Program-made: the position numbers and the translations under genes
Assembly: GCF_003807585.1 (NCBI RefSeq)
Contig: NZ_RMBX01000013.1
Location: 213,939 to 277,938, forward strand
DNA: 64,000 bases
Reading direction: 5' to 3'
Origin: Chitinophaga barathri
GTDB lineage: Bacteria > Bacteroidota > Bacteroidia > Chitinophagales > Chitinophagaceae
Part shown: in pieces, positions 40,289-49,201 of the stretch
Numbering within the stretch: position 1 is the first letter of the stretch
How the letters are laid out: each line of letters begins with the position of its first letter
The notes under the pieces: model-generated
Seen by the model: only the letters and a program-made list of their open reading frames with translations
The model's database searches: none
Told to the model about the DNA's origin: nothing

Positions 40289-42799
40289 TTATACTCTGCC
40301 CATCACCGGGTCTGTAAACGATTCTTTTCCAGTCTCTACTCTCCCCGCATATCTTCTTTCAAAGTCCTGCGAGCCCTTTGCCAGCACGCTGAAATCGTAC
40401 CAGCCGTGCTGTTTTGCAAGCGGCAGGATCACTTCTTTGCTGCCGCCTTTGGGTACTTCCAGGGTTTTGTCCGCCTGTTTGTAACCATGGTCTTTAAACA
40501 CCACAGTCGTGGCATCGCCGGTGTTCTGTAGTTTCACGACCAGGTTGCCGGTCGGTTTTTTAGCCCTGTCCAGCTCGTATACGCAGCTCACTTCCAGGGA
40601 AGGATCTTTTTTGCTGCCGCGGAATTCGCGGAAGAACCCGTTCGGCCCGTGAAGGCGCAGGTGATATTTTTGGGCGTCAAATTCTTTAACGGGCCATTCG
40701 TATTGAATGGTATCTCCGGCCACAACACCAAAGTGCCAGTTGCGGGATATTTCGCCATCGAAAGAGGTGGGCGCGTACACGGTGAACGGTGAGCCTTGCG
40801 ACCTTTTACCGAACGCCTGGTTGCCCGCGGTCATGCGGATGGTGAAATGATCTTTTTGGTCATTCCAGCCGCCGTCCGCATACAGCTCATAAGGTAATGC
40901 GCTGGACGGCCGGATGCCTTTTTCCTGCTCTGCCAGCGGGTTTGCCGTAGCCGGGTTGGCTATCATGCCTTTGATCTCTTCCGCCGTCACTTGTTTATAA
41001 CCTGAAGGCACGTCTTTGAACTTCGCGCTGTAGATATCTTCTACAAACTGCGTTTTGTTAAGGAAAGGCAGTTTGTCATTGCCTTCGTTGAACGGGCTGA
41101 ACGCGGCGGTGAGATCCCCGCAAACGGCGCGGCGCCATTTGCTGATATTATCCAGGTGTATGTTTTTGCTGAATTTGTTGTTCACAAAATGTTCCAGGAA
41201 CTGGATGGTGGAAGTATGGTCAAATACCTGTGAACATACTTTGCCGCCTCGGCTCCAGGGCGAAGCGATCATCATAGGAACCCTGTAACCCAGGCCAATG
41301 GCAGCGCCACGGGCTTGTTTTTTCGGGATGCCCTGCGCGATCTCATTTTCCAGGCGTACAAACTCCACTTCGGTGTCTATGCCTTCGGATACTTTGCCGG
41401 TGCCGGGTTTTTTGTTGTCCGGGATGGAGAAGGGAGGTACGTGGTCGTAATAACCGTCGTTCTCGTCATAGGTCACGATGAAGATGGTCTTTTTCCATAC
41501 TTCAGGATTGCTGGTGAGGATGTCCATTACTTCGGAGATGTACCAGGCGCCGTACCAGGGCGCGCTTGGGTGGTCCGAGTAGTTCTGCGGGCTGGCCAGC
41601 CACGATACGGTGGGGAGTTTGCCTTCCTGTACGTCTTTGCGGAACTGGTAGAACAGGTCGCCGGCGGGTACGGTCAGCTCGCGGTCCGTGCCTTTGTCGT
41701 TGTATTTAAGTTGTGTCATTTTACGGAATTCGGGATCGGCGCTGTTGATCACAAAAGCGCGCTGGTAGAGTTCTTTTTGCCGGGGGCTCAGCTTTTCGAA
41801 GTTCTCTTTATTCCATTGGGCGAGTTCTGCTTTTGCTTCGTCCAGCACTTCCTGTTTTTTGGCGATGTCCGCTTTACGTTTTTTTGTTTCGTCATCGGAG
41901 CCGGAAGTAGCTTCGTTCAGTTTATTGATCTCGTCCGGCAGGGTGTCCACCAGTTTCTGGAGGTTACGCACGTAACGTTCGGAGAATTTTACGTTAAAGG
42001 CTTTATAGAACTCGAGGTTGTTGCAACCGAAGTTCGCCAGCCAGCTTCTTTCTTCGCCTACATAACCGCCGCCGCAGCTGAGATCGTTCTGGTAAAACTT
42101 CCAGTTCACATCGTTTTCGGAAAGCAGCTCGGGGAATGTTTTCCAGGGCTGTTTGGCGTAGGTATAGTCCGTATTGCGGATGTTCGCTTTAGGCAGGCCC
42201 GCGTCTTCGCTGAAGATCTGGCCGGTCCAGAAAAAAGCGCGGTTAGGCGTGGTGCTGGTCATGGCGGAGCAGAAATTCTGATCGCACACGGTGAAAGCGT
42301 CCGCCAGCGCGTAGTTGAACGGGAGGTCTTCGCGGGTGTAATATCCCAGGGTAAGCGGGATGTGCCAGTATTGTTTGTTGCCGGGTCTTTTGGACAGCAG
42401 CCATTGGTCGTATTTACCGCCGTTGTTCGCATCCACCTGGTCGTGGCGGCCGTGGGGCAATGCGCCCATCCAGGTCACTTTGGTGTCTTTGATGTGCAGC
42501 CTGAAAGGGGAATAGGTTTCGCCCTTGTCGTTGGTTTGCAGCCATACGGGCTTTTTGTCCGGCAGGGAAATGGCGCGGGGATCGTTGAACCCGCGAACGC
42601 CCTGGAGAGAGCCGAAACAATGGTCGAACGACCGGTTTTCCTGCATGAGGATCACTACGTGCTCCGCGTCCAGGAAGGTACTGCCCGGCGCCGGGTTGAT
42701 GGCCATTGCCCGCTGGATGGAAGACGGCAAAAATGCTTGCAGTCCGGCGGCGCCGGATAAAAGCATAGATTTCTTCAGGAATTCTCTTCTGTTATCCAT
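40289..42799 (-). CDS. Phospholipase C, phosphocholine-specific type (Tat-exported)
   Basis: The 836-residue protein starts at the ATG at 42799, giving an N-terminal Tat signal, NRREFLKKSMLLSGAAGL; the longer frame adds 16 unlikely residues. The phosphoesterase domain has VVILMQENRSFDHCFG, the conserved ENRSFD, STTPNRAFFWTG, FIVTYDENDGYYDHV (metal-binding Asp/Glu) and a basic SPWSRGG block. Two C-terminal beta domains (about 640-820) are typical of the family. Such enzymes cleave phosphatidylcholine or sphingomyelin head groups. Exported phospholipases can scavenge phosphate or harm other cells; which applies is unknown. Confidence 0.94.
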   Translation of the reverse strand: MDNRREFLKKSMLLSGAAGLQAFLPSSIQRAMAINPAPGSTFLDAEHVVILMQENRSFDHCFGSLQGVRGFNDPRAISLPDKKPVWLQTNDKGETYSPFRLHIKDTKVTWMGALPHGRHDQVDANNGGKYDQWLLSKRPGNKQYWHIPLTLGYYTREDLPFNYALADAFTVCDQNFCSAMTSTTPNRAFFWTGQIFSEDAGLPKANIRNTDYTYAKQPWKTFPELLSENDVNWKFYQNDLSCGGGYVGEERSWLANFGCNNLEFYKAFNVKFSERYVRNLQKLVDTLPDEINKLNEATSGSDDETKKRKADIAKKQEVLDEAKAELAQWNKENFEKLSPRQKELYQRAFVINSADPEFRKMTQLKYNDKGTDRELTVPAGDLFYQFRKDVQEGKLPTVSWLASPQNYSDHPSAPWYGAWYISEVMDILTSNPEVWKKTIFIVTYDENDGYYDHVPPFSIPDNKKPGTGKVSEGIDTEVEFVRLENEIAQGIPKKQARGAAIGLGYRVPMMIASPWSRGGKVCSQVFDHTSTIQFLEHFVNNKFSKNIHLDNISKWRRAVCGDLTAAFSPFNEGNDKLPFLNKTQFVEDIYSAKFKDVPSGYKQVTAEEIKGMIANPATANPLAEQEKGIRPSSALPYELYADGGWNDQKDHFTIRMTAGNQAFGKRSQGSPFTVYAPTSFDGEISRNWHFGVVAGDTIQYEWPVKEFDAQKYHLRLHGPNGFFREFRGSKKDPSLEVSCVYELDRAKKPTGNLVVKLQNTGDATTVVFKDHGYKQADKTLEVPKGGSKEVILPLAKQHGWYDFSVLAKGSQDFERRYAGRVETGKESFTDPVMGRV

Positions 42800-42844
42800 G
42801 TGTATATAGGAGTGATTTGAGTAGCGTTTTTTCGTAATCGTGGA

Positions 42845-42852
42845 CAAAGTAT
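42845..42852 (-). promoter_or_regulatory. Possible -7 box for the phospholipase gene
   Basis: On the minus strand the sequence reads ATACTTTG, near TAnnTTTG, with TTGG about 20 bases upstream that could be a -33 element. The match is imperfect. Confidence 0.3.
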
Positions 42853-42895
42853 AAAAATAAGTCAGCCAAGTGTACTTTCCAATGTTAATTCTATT

Positions 42896-45800
42896 TTATT
42901 TCATTTGGTTTCGTAATTCTTTTTTTAAGTTGTCCTGTAGCGGGGCGGCGAAAGATAATTTAAGCGTGGAGAGGATGTGCCCGGGGAGGAAATGTTGGCG
43001 GAGCGCTCCGTTTTCCAGGGCGAAAACACTCTGCCCGTCCCTGGAAAAGTGGGCGTCCGGGCAGTTCCTGTAGGTAAAAACGCGCTGTTCCTGTAGATCG
43101 AACAGTACGGATTCTTTACGGCCGTTCACAAGGAAATAACTGCCGTTGAAGGAGAAGCGGGTGAATTCCAACGACTTAACAGAGAAGTGGATGTCTTTTT
43201 CCGGTTCTCCCTTCCTATTATATTGCCGGGTGATGTAGGAGTTATCGAATTGTACGTAGAGTTTGTCCGCGGAATCAAAAACCCGGCTTACAAACCTGCG
43301 GTTGCTTTGTTCGGTGGCGAGGTGCGCCCCGTCGGGGGTAAAGAGATAAAAAGCGTCGCGGAGGGTATGGGCGGGGGCTTTGCTGCCTGCGCGGGATACG
43401 GGAAGGAAGATCATGGTATGCCCGAATACGGTCCTTGTTTTGGAAAAGGTGGGTGAATCCCCGGCGGTATATTGCCCCAGCACCTTGCCGGAATAATCCA
43501 GGAACTCCAGCACTTTGCCTTCCAGCGAAAGGATCACCCGTTTTATTTCCGGGAGCACCACGGCGCGTTTGATGCCTTGCGGCCGGTGAATACTGCACAG
43601 GTGTTTGCCCGCATGGAAAAGATCCGCCTGCCTGGGATTTAATAAATGAACGGTATACGGCCCTTCCCCGCCATCCGCCGCGGCGATGATACGCCCGGGC
43701 AGGTCGGGATAAGCAGGCAGGCCATCGTCCCCGCGCAGTATATGAAAATAGTTATCACTGTTCTGGATGATGAGGAACCGTGAGTCTGCCGTGAACGCGA
43801 TGCTGCGGGTATTCGATTGTTGCTTCAGCGGGCGGCGGACCGTGCGTTTTCCCTCCGTGGATATCAGCGCCAGCCCGCCCGAACGGTCCATGGCGGCCAG
43901 CATTTTTTCATCGGGGCTGAAGGCGGAATGGTTCACTTCCAGCGATTTCAGGCCGGAGCTTTGAAGGCCCCGTGTGGCGTGGTAAAGCGCATTTTTGCCG
44001 GTGGACGGGTCGTAAAAGAAAAAGAAGTTATTGCCCGGCGAGGCCGAGAATTGCTGCATACCGGGCGCGGGGAAATGAATAAAGGAAGGATACACATCTT
44101 CCCAGACCCGCACTTTCCCATCGCCGCCCGCAGTCACGATCACGCCGGTATCGGGTATGGCCAGCGCTTTCAGGATCTTCCGGCTATGGTCGAACGTGCG
44201 GAGCGGAAGCCCTTTAAAATCTGTTTCCACTGCGCTGGAATCGGAGCCGGATATCAGCAGGGTATCCCCGCTGCCCGCCGCAATGTAGTTCACGAGCGCT
44301 TCGAAATTAAAGCGGTGCAGTACATTACCGTCTTTGTCCCTTACGGATACGTTCCCTTCTGAGTCTGTACTGAAAATATATTTACCATCCGCCCTGATAT
44401 GCACCACGCCAAGGTCCCCGTGCTGGCTCACTATTTTCTCCGGTTTACCGCGGAGGGAAAAGAAGTACCCGGCCTCGTAGGTCTGCGCGTATAATTTTCC
44501 CTGCGGCGTTTCCCGTATCTCTTTCACCGATGAAAGGTCCAGCTTGCCGGTCAGGCGGAATGTGGCAAAACTGCGTACCTGGTATTCATCATAATTGTAA
44601 AGGACGATGATATTTTTCCCGTTGTTGACGAGATAGGTACTGGTGTATTCTTCCGTATAAGTTTGCTCATGCACCAGTTTCCCGCTGGTATCCCACAGCC
44701 GCCACAGCGTTCCGCCAAAGGCGCCTGCGAGTTTCCCGTCTGTGGTCAGCTGTGCGTGTACGACGGGTTGTTTGCCGCTGAGTTTCTTTTTCTGTTTCCC
44801 CAGCATCCACAATTCACCATGACTGCTAAGCGCCAGCACGGTTTTGTTATCCGCCATCACGTCCACCCATTCCACTTCGCTGTCAAAAGTATGGGTAAGC
44901 TGTTTGCCGTTTTTCAGCTGGATGACGTACACGCGGTTATCTCCGCCTGAAGATACCAGCAGGCCGCCATCCGGGGACAGTGCGATATCGTTCACTGAAC
45001 GTTCGTGCACGTATTCCCATTTGTACAGCGCCCGCCGCTTCAGCAGCCATTCGTTGTTGAACAACTGGCAAAGCAGGTGATACACCCGCGCGGGCACCGC
45101 AATACCGTGCTCGCGGCAGATCGCCACAGCATCTTCCAATAGCCGCAACGCCTGCGTCAGGTCCGATTCTTCCAGCTGCTCCACGCGGTACGATATCTCT
45201 GAAACGGTGATGAGCGCAATACGCCGTTGCTGTTGCTGGCGCCTTGTTTTCCGCAGTTCCCGGCTGTCTTCAAGGAAAAGGTGTTCCTGCCGTGTGAGAT
45301 AATGGGGATGAAGTTGGAGGATATCGGCGAGATCGTCCAGGTAGGGACTGTCGTGCCAGAGCACGGTTTCTTCTTCCGCGCCTTCGCCGGCTTTATATTC
45401 ATTGGCCACATCTTCCAGTCGCTTCAGCAGCACGAAGTCCGTCATGCCCAGCTCCTGCACCCACTTCGATATCTGTGGCCATGAGCGCAGGAAAGATTCA
45501 TGCGCTACTTCAATGTGCTGGTCATTGGCTACCAGCAGCCGGTAATCCGATGAGGTCATTAAATCAATGACGGCATCCATTCGTTGTTGTTCCTGCCGGT
45601 CGTTAAATACAAGGGTGGAACGGCTGATGCGGCGGGAAACGATGCGCCCGCCGTCTGTATTGATCAGCCTGAAAAGGAGGTGGCGCATGGTGCGTTGCAA
45701 TTCTTCTTTCGGGCCGGGTATTTTTTCGTGGATATGTTCGTACAGTTCGTCCGCGGTGATGCTGATGGCGCCATATACGCCGTTCAGCTCATTGTATACC

Positions 45801-47251
45801 TTTTCTGAGAGTACATGCCCGCCGGAGCGTTTGAATACGATAGAGAGGGTGTAAGACAGCAAAGGCAGCGGGCTGGGCGCCTGCACCAGTTCGGTCACGA
45901 TGTTTTCTTCCCATCCTTCGGCGCCTTCAAATAACAATACGGCTTGTTTGGCGGGCTGTATCACGGCTTCGCGCAGCTCGTCGCGGCTCATGGCCGGGAT
46001 GGGGAACCGGGCGGCCTGCCACGTGTCCCTGAAAGCGCCGGTGATAAAGTACCGCTCAAAATCGGAACGGACGGTGACAATGACCTGCGTGGGCAGCGCG
46101 GCTACCTGTTGCAGGTATCTTTCGGCGTCGGGCAGCCGCAGGGCTTCTTCAAACTGGTCGATGATGAGAACGTCCGGCAGGGGGGAAGGCAGGCCTTCAT
46201 CCGGGCGGACGATGGCGAGGGAACGTCTTTCCGCGCGCAGCCTGGGTACCAGGCCGGCCATCACCAGCGAGGATTTGCCGCTGCCGGAAGACCCTGCCAC
46301 TACGGTAAATTTCCTGCCCTGGCAGAACGTATGCAGTTCATCGGTCACTTTCCTCCGCCCGAAAAAGAAATCCGCGTCTTCTTCCCTGAATTTCTCCAGG
46401 CCTTTGTAAGGATTGAGGCCGGGCGGTTTTGATGGAAGGTCCTTCGGCAGGATATGGGGGATAAAGACAAATTCTCCTTTGTCGTGCCGCGCCAGCGGGA
46501 AGATGGCGGGCGTTTGCCGGAGGCTCACGCTCAGGTTGAGACTGCTCTCTTCCACTTCCCGGCGCAGGTACAGATAAAGTTCTGTGGCGGTAATGATACC
46601 GTCCCCGATCATGTCCGCTGCTCCGGCAATGCCTTTGAACAGGAATTCCGCGAAGGGGGAATGCAGGCCGCCCGCGGATTCTCCACGGCTGCCAAAGCCC
46701 AGCAGTTCGTCTATGGCTTTCTGGTCGTGCGCGGATGAGGTGATCACCTGCCAGGCCTCGTCTGTGGTATATCTTTCAAACAGCTCTTTGTACATCACAT
46801 TGGGCACGCCTTCGCCAAGGTCGCGCAGGCCGGATGACCAGCGGAAGGCCCCGGCAAAACAACAGTCCAGCAGCAGCAGGAAATGCCTGCAGGGCAGTGC
46901 GTTGATGATGGACGAAAGCCATTCCATGGATACAAAACTGGCCACGTCCTTCTGCCCGTCACGCGGGATGAGCCAGCCTTCCGGGCGGTTCGCATGATCG
47001 CGGGCCATGCCATGGCCGGCGTAATAGAGTATTACGCGGTCATCCGGTTGTATGTCTGTACGCATTTCTTCAAGGAAGTCCGTCAGCTCCTGCCTGGTGG
47101 CGTTATACAGCTCTTTCACGGCAAATTGTTGCCTGCGCAGGAGCTTCGCCAGTTCTCTCCCGTCCTGCAGGGGCGTTTGCAGGGAGGTGAAAGAATCGTA
47201 GTCGCTGATGCCGATGATAAAGGCTTTATGTGCGGCAAAGCTGAACATCAA
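42896..47251 (-). CDS. Caspase-like peptidase / STAND ATPase / beta-propeller fusion protein
   Basis: This 1451-residue protein has three parts. Residues 1-265 are a caspase (C14) domain with catalytic His80 in LYYAGHG and Cys131 in LLLLDCCFAGA, and the block HSPFAEFLFKG. Residues about 278-640 are a novel-STAND type ATPase: NPYKGLEKFREEDADFFFGR, Walker A AGSSGSGKSSL (319-329), Walker B VLIIDQFEE (361-369), then a helical region with a VAHESFLRSWP motif. The rest, about 745-1451, is a long beta-propeller with WD40-like repeats (SVNDIALSPDGGLLVSSGGDNRVYV-like). This is the plan of NLR-like immune sensors: propeller senses, STAND oligomerises, caspase acts. No partner gene is near. No transmembrane segment is seen. 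Confidence 0.93.
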   Translation of the reverse strand: MMFSFAAHKAFIIGISDYDSFTSLQTPLQDGRELAKLLRRQQFAVKELYNATRQELTDFLEEMRTDIQPDDRVILYYAGHGMARDHANRPEGWLIPRDGQKDVASFVSMEWLSSIINALPCRHFLLLLDCCFAGAFRWSSGLRDLGEGVPNVMYKELFERYTTDEAWQVITSSAHDQKAIDELLGFGSRGESAGGLHSPFAEFLFKGIAGAADMIGDGIITATELYLYLRREVEESSLNLSVSLRQTPAIFPLARHDKGEFVFIPHILPKDLPSKPPGLNPYKGLEKFREEDADFFFGRRKVTDELHTFCQGRKFTVVAGSSGSGKSSLVMAGLVPRLRAERRSLAIVRPDEGLPSPLPDVLIIDQFEEALRLPDAERYLQQVAALPTQVIVTVRSDFERYFITGAFRDTWQAARFPIPAMSRDELREAVIQPAKQAVLLFEGAEGWEENIVTELVQAPSPLPLLSYTLSIVFKRSGGHVLSEKVYNELNGVYGAISITADELYEHIHEKIPGPKEELQRTMRHLLFRLINTDGGRIVSRRISRSTLVFNDRQEQQRMDAVIDLMTSSDYRLLVANDQHIEVAHESFLRSWPQISKWVQELGMTDFVLLKRLEDVANEYKAGEGAEEETVLWHDSPYLDDLADILQLHPHYLTRQEHLFLEDSRELRKTRRQQQQRRIALITVSEISYRVEQLEESDLTQALRLLEDAVAICREHGIAVPARVYHLLCQLFNNEWLLKRRALYKWEYVHERSVNDIALSPDGGLLVSSGGDNRVYVIQLKNGKQLTHTFDSEVEWVDVMADNKTVLALSSHGELWMLGKQKKKLSGKQPVVHAQLTTDGKLAGAFGGTLWRLWDTSGKLVHEQTYTEEYTSTYLVNNGKNIIVLYNYDEYQVRSFATFRLTGKLDLSSVKEIRETPQGKLYAQTYEAGYFFSLRGKPEKIVSQHGDLGVVHIRADGKYIFSTDSEGNVSVRDKDGNVLHRFNFEALVNYIAAGSGDTLLISGSDSSAVETDFKGLPLRTFDHSRKILKALAIPDTGVIVTAGGDGKVRVWEDVYPSFIHFPAPGMQQFSASPGNNFFFFYDPSTGKNALYHATRGLQSSGLKSLEVNHSAFSPDEKMLAAMDRSGGLALISTEGKRTVRRPLKQQSNTRSIAFTADSRFLIIQNSDNYFHILRGDDGLPAYPDLPGRIIAAADGGEGPYTVHLLNPRQADLFHAGKHLCSIHRPQGIKRAVVLPEIKRVILSLEGKVLEFLDYSGKVLGQYTAGDSPTFSKTRTVFGHTMIFLPVSRAGSKAPAHTLRDAFYLFTPDGAHLATEQSNRRFVSRVFDSADKLYVQFDNSYITRQYNRKGEPEKDIHFSVKSLEFTRFSFNGSYFLVNGRKESVLFDLQEQRVFTYRNCPDAHFSRDGQSVFALENGALRQHFLPGHILSTLKLSFAAPLQDNLKKELRNQMK

Positions 47252-47272
47252 TGGGAGTATTATGCTGACTCG

Positions 47273-47309
47273 TATGATGTAAATTAACCAAATATATAAT
47301 ATGATGTAA
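47273..47309 (-). promoter_or_regulatory. Promoter and direct repeats upstream of the caspase-STAND gene
   Basis: On the minus strand TATATTTG (47296 to 47289) is an exact -7 box, about 40 bases before the ATG at 47251. The 10-base sequence TATGATGTAA (plus strand) occurs at 47273-47282 and again at 47300-47309, 27 bases apart. These copies flank the -7 box, so one overlaps the likely transcription start. Confidence 0.5.
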
Positions 47310-47446
47310 GAAGGTTTTTTTCTGCTTCCGGGAAATGTAGTAAATTAGTATTCCTCAGTTCTCACAATAACAGTGGTTAACCCGTACTTCAACACTAAGC
47401 CTGGCAGATAGCGCACATCTTCTTTTACTTCTAAACTCATGCGTTT

Positions 47447-48466
47447 ATGAAACATATCCTGTTTTATGGCTTGTCCCTGTTAATAATTGTTAGCGCGCAA
47501 GACCTTTCCGCGCAAAGAAAAGGCAGAGGCGGCGGTGGCGTGCAAAGGCAAGCGCCCGCAAAACGTGCAGCGCCCGCAAGCCGCCCGGCGCCCGCACATC
47601 GTAATGCACCATCCGGTGGGCTGAACCGTGGCAGCCACAATGAGAACAGAGCCGGCGGCTTCAACCGGGGTACCAACCAGGTGCACCGGGACAATAATCC
47701 CGCGCTGAACAAAAAACAGGGCCTCAACCGGCAGGCAGGCCCCAACCGTAATAACAACTCGGCCCTTAACCGCAACGAAGGCGTGAACCGCACGGACAAT
47801 CACAATTTCAACCGGAACAACAACACCGGTATCCACAACAACAGAAACACCAATATCAATAACCGGAATAATGTGAACGTGAACAACCGGAACAACGTAA
47901 ACGTGAATAACCGGAATAATATAAACGTGAACAACCGGAACACCGTGGTGGTGAACCGCGGCGTGACGGTGGTGAACAGGCCCGCGTACCGTGTGTATCC
48001 CGGCCGCTACAATTATTATTATCATCCGTATACACCTTACCGCTGGGGCCCGGCCTGGCACCCGGTCGGTTTCCTGCTCACTACGATGGCCGTCACTGCG
48101 GTGGTAGTGTCCGTAGCCGAAAAACAATATCATTACGACCAGGGCGTGTATTACGAACAAAGCTCCGGAGGGTACAAGGTCGTGCCCGCGCCCGTAGGCG
48201 CCACGGTAAGTTCCATGCCCAGCGGTTACAGCATGGTGCCGGTGGATGGGCAGAATTATTATTATTACGGCGGGGCGTTTTATACCAAAACAGGCTCGCA
48301 GTACACGGTAGTGCAGCCGCCTGCCGGAGGCGTGGTGTCAAAGCTGCCTGACGGCGCCAAAGAAGTGACGGTGGACGGGCAGAAGTACGTGGAATACAAC
48401 GGCACGTATTACCAGCCCACCCAGCAGAATGGCGAAAATGTATATGAAGTGGTGGGCGCGGAATGA
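47447..48466 (+). CDS. DUF6515 family protein with Asn-rich tandem repeats
   Basis: This 339-residue secreted protein has a signal peptide (LFYGLSLLIIVSAQDLSAQ). The N-terminal third is basic and low in complexity (Pro/Arg/Gly/Asn), with four tandem NNRNNVNV-type units in the middle (47858-47953). A hydrophobic segment near FLLTTMAVTAVVVSV follows, then a C-terminal pair of tyrosine-rich modules: VPVDGQNYYYYGGAFYTK, then VTVDGQKYVEYNGTYYQP. These match the DUF6515 pattern. Its role is unknown; envelope or matrix association is suggested by the signal and composition. It is divergent from the caspase-STAND gene. Confidence 0.85.
   Translation: MKHILFYGLSLLIIVSAQDLSAQRKGRGGGGVQRQAPAKRAAPASRPAPAHRNAPSGGLNRGSHNENRAGGFNRGTNQVHRDNNPALNKKQGLNRQAGPNRNNNSALNRNEGVNRTDNHNFNRNNNTGIHNNRNTNINNRNNVNVNNRNNVNVNNRNNINVNNRNTVVVNRGVTVVNRPAYRVYPGRYNYYYHPYTPYRWGPAWHPVGFLLTTMAVTAVVVSVAEKQYHYDQGVYYEQSSGGYKVVPAPVGATVSSMPSGYSMVPVDGQNYYYYGGAFYTKTGSQYTVVQPPAGGVVSKLPDGAKEVTVDGQKYVEYNGTYYQPTQQNGENVYEVVGAE
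47858..47953 (+). repeat. 24-base tandem repeat, four units
   Basis: Units of 24 bases begin at 47858, 47882, 47906 and 47930. They encode NNRNNVNV variants, so the repeat is kept in frame and probably varies in number between strains. Confidence 0.88.
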
Positions 48467-48668
48467 TTTTTTGAACCATTTGAAATAAACACTGTTATCA
48501 ATAACACGCACCCTCAGCATAGACCGGAAAGAAGCACCCCATCCAAAGAAATTCATGACGTGGAATTTGAATATGAAACCTGCCGGGTGTTCTCACCCCG
48601 CAACGGTCTTTTTATTACCCGCACTTAAGCATAACAATACAGCAGGCATCTCCTAAAAACTGAATGCT

Positions 48669-49190
48669 ATGAGGAACCTGTTGATTATTGGCCTGTTGAT
48701 GCTGTTCCCCTTTGCTACAGCCCTGGCGCAGAACGAACAAGATTCCATCCCCTTCGAACAGGTGGTAGTGGAAAAGATATTCGGCAAAAATAAAACGCTG
48801 CTGTTTTTTGAATGCCTGAAGATCTACAAGGACGAGTCATTTGAATTTGTGACCGTGCTGAATGATTATGAAACCGAGAAACATCCCTGGTTTTTGGAGC
48901 GGCTTTACCTGCTGAAGATCTACAATGAACAGTTTGAATCGCTGGACGAACAGAAAATGTTTTCCCTCACCAAACGCCTCATTGCCAGCGACCGGGAATA
49001 CACCAAATACCAGATGCGGTATTACCGGCGTATGATCAAGGTATTGGGCGTGGCACGCACTGCGCAGTTCTTTCAATTGGATAATTATATCGAACAGGCT
49101 ACAAGAGCCTATCTGCAGAATAACATCCCATTTATAAAACAGCTGGAATCGCACCGGTTGCCGGAACAACCCCCATTGGTTATTAAATAA
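48669..49190 (+). CDS. Secreted protein of unknown function
   Basis: This 173-residue protein has a signal peptide (LIIGLLMLFPFATALAQ). The mature part is helical and charged, with IYKDESFEFVTVLNDYETEKH, ERLYLLKIYNEQFESLDEQ and a central MRYYRRMIKVLGVARTAQFF-like stretch. No family is recognised. Eleven bases separate its stop from the sulfatase ATG, so the two are almost certainly one transcript. Confidence 0.75.
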   Translation: MRNLLIIGLLMLFPFATALAQNEQDSIPFEQVVVEKIFGKNKTLLFFECLKIYKDESFEFVTVLNDYETEKHPWFLERLYLLKIYNEQFESLDEQKMFSLTKRLIASDREYTKYQMRYYRRMIKVLGVARTAQFFQLDNYIEQATRAYLQNNIPFIKQLESHRLPEQPPLVIK

Positions 49191-49201
49191 GTGCTACAAT
49201 T

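Noticed and set aside
41315..42760. 481-codon open frame on the plus strand opposite the phospholipase gene
   Set aside because: It is the antisense of a clearly coding gene with strong codon bias. The protein is rich in Val, Phe and Gly without any motif, and has no ribosome-binding context.
47858..47953. 24-base repeats as CRISPR or regulatory iterons
   Set aside because: They are in-frame codons of a low-complexity protein region.
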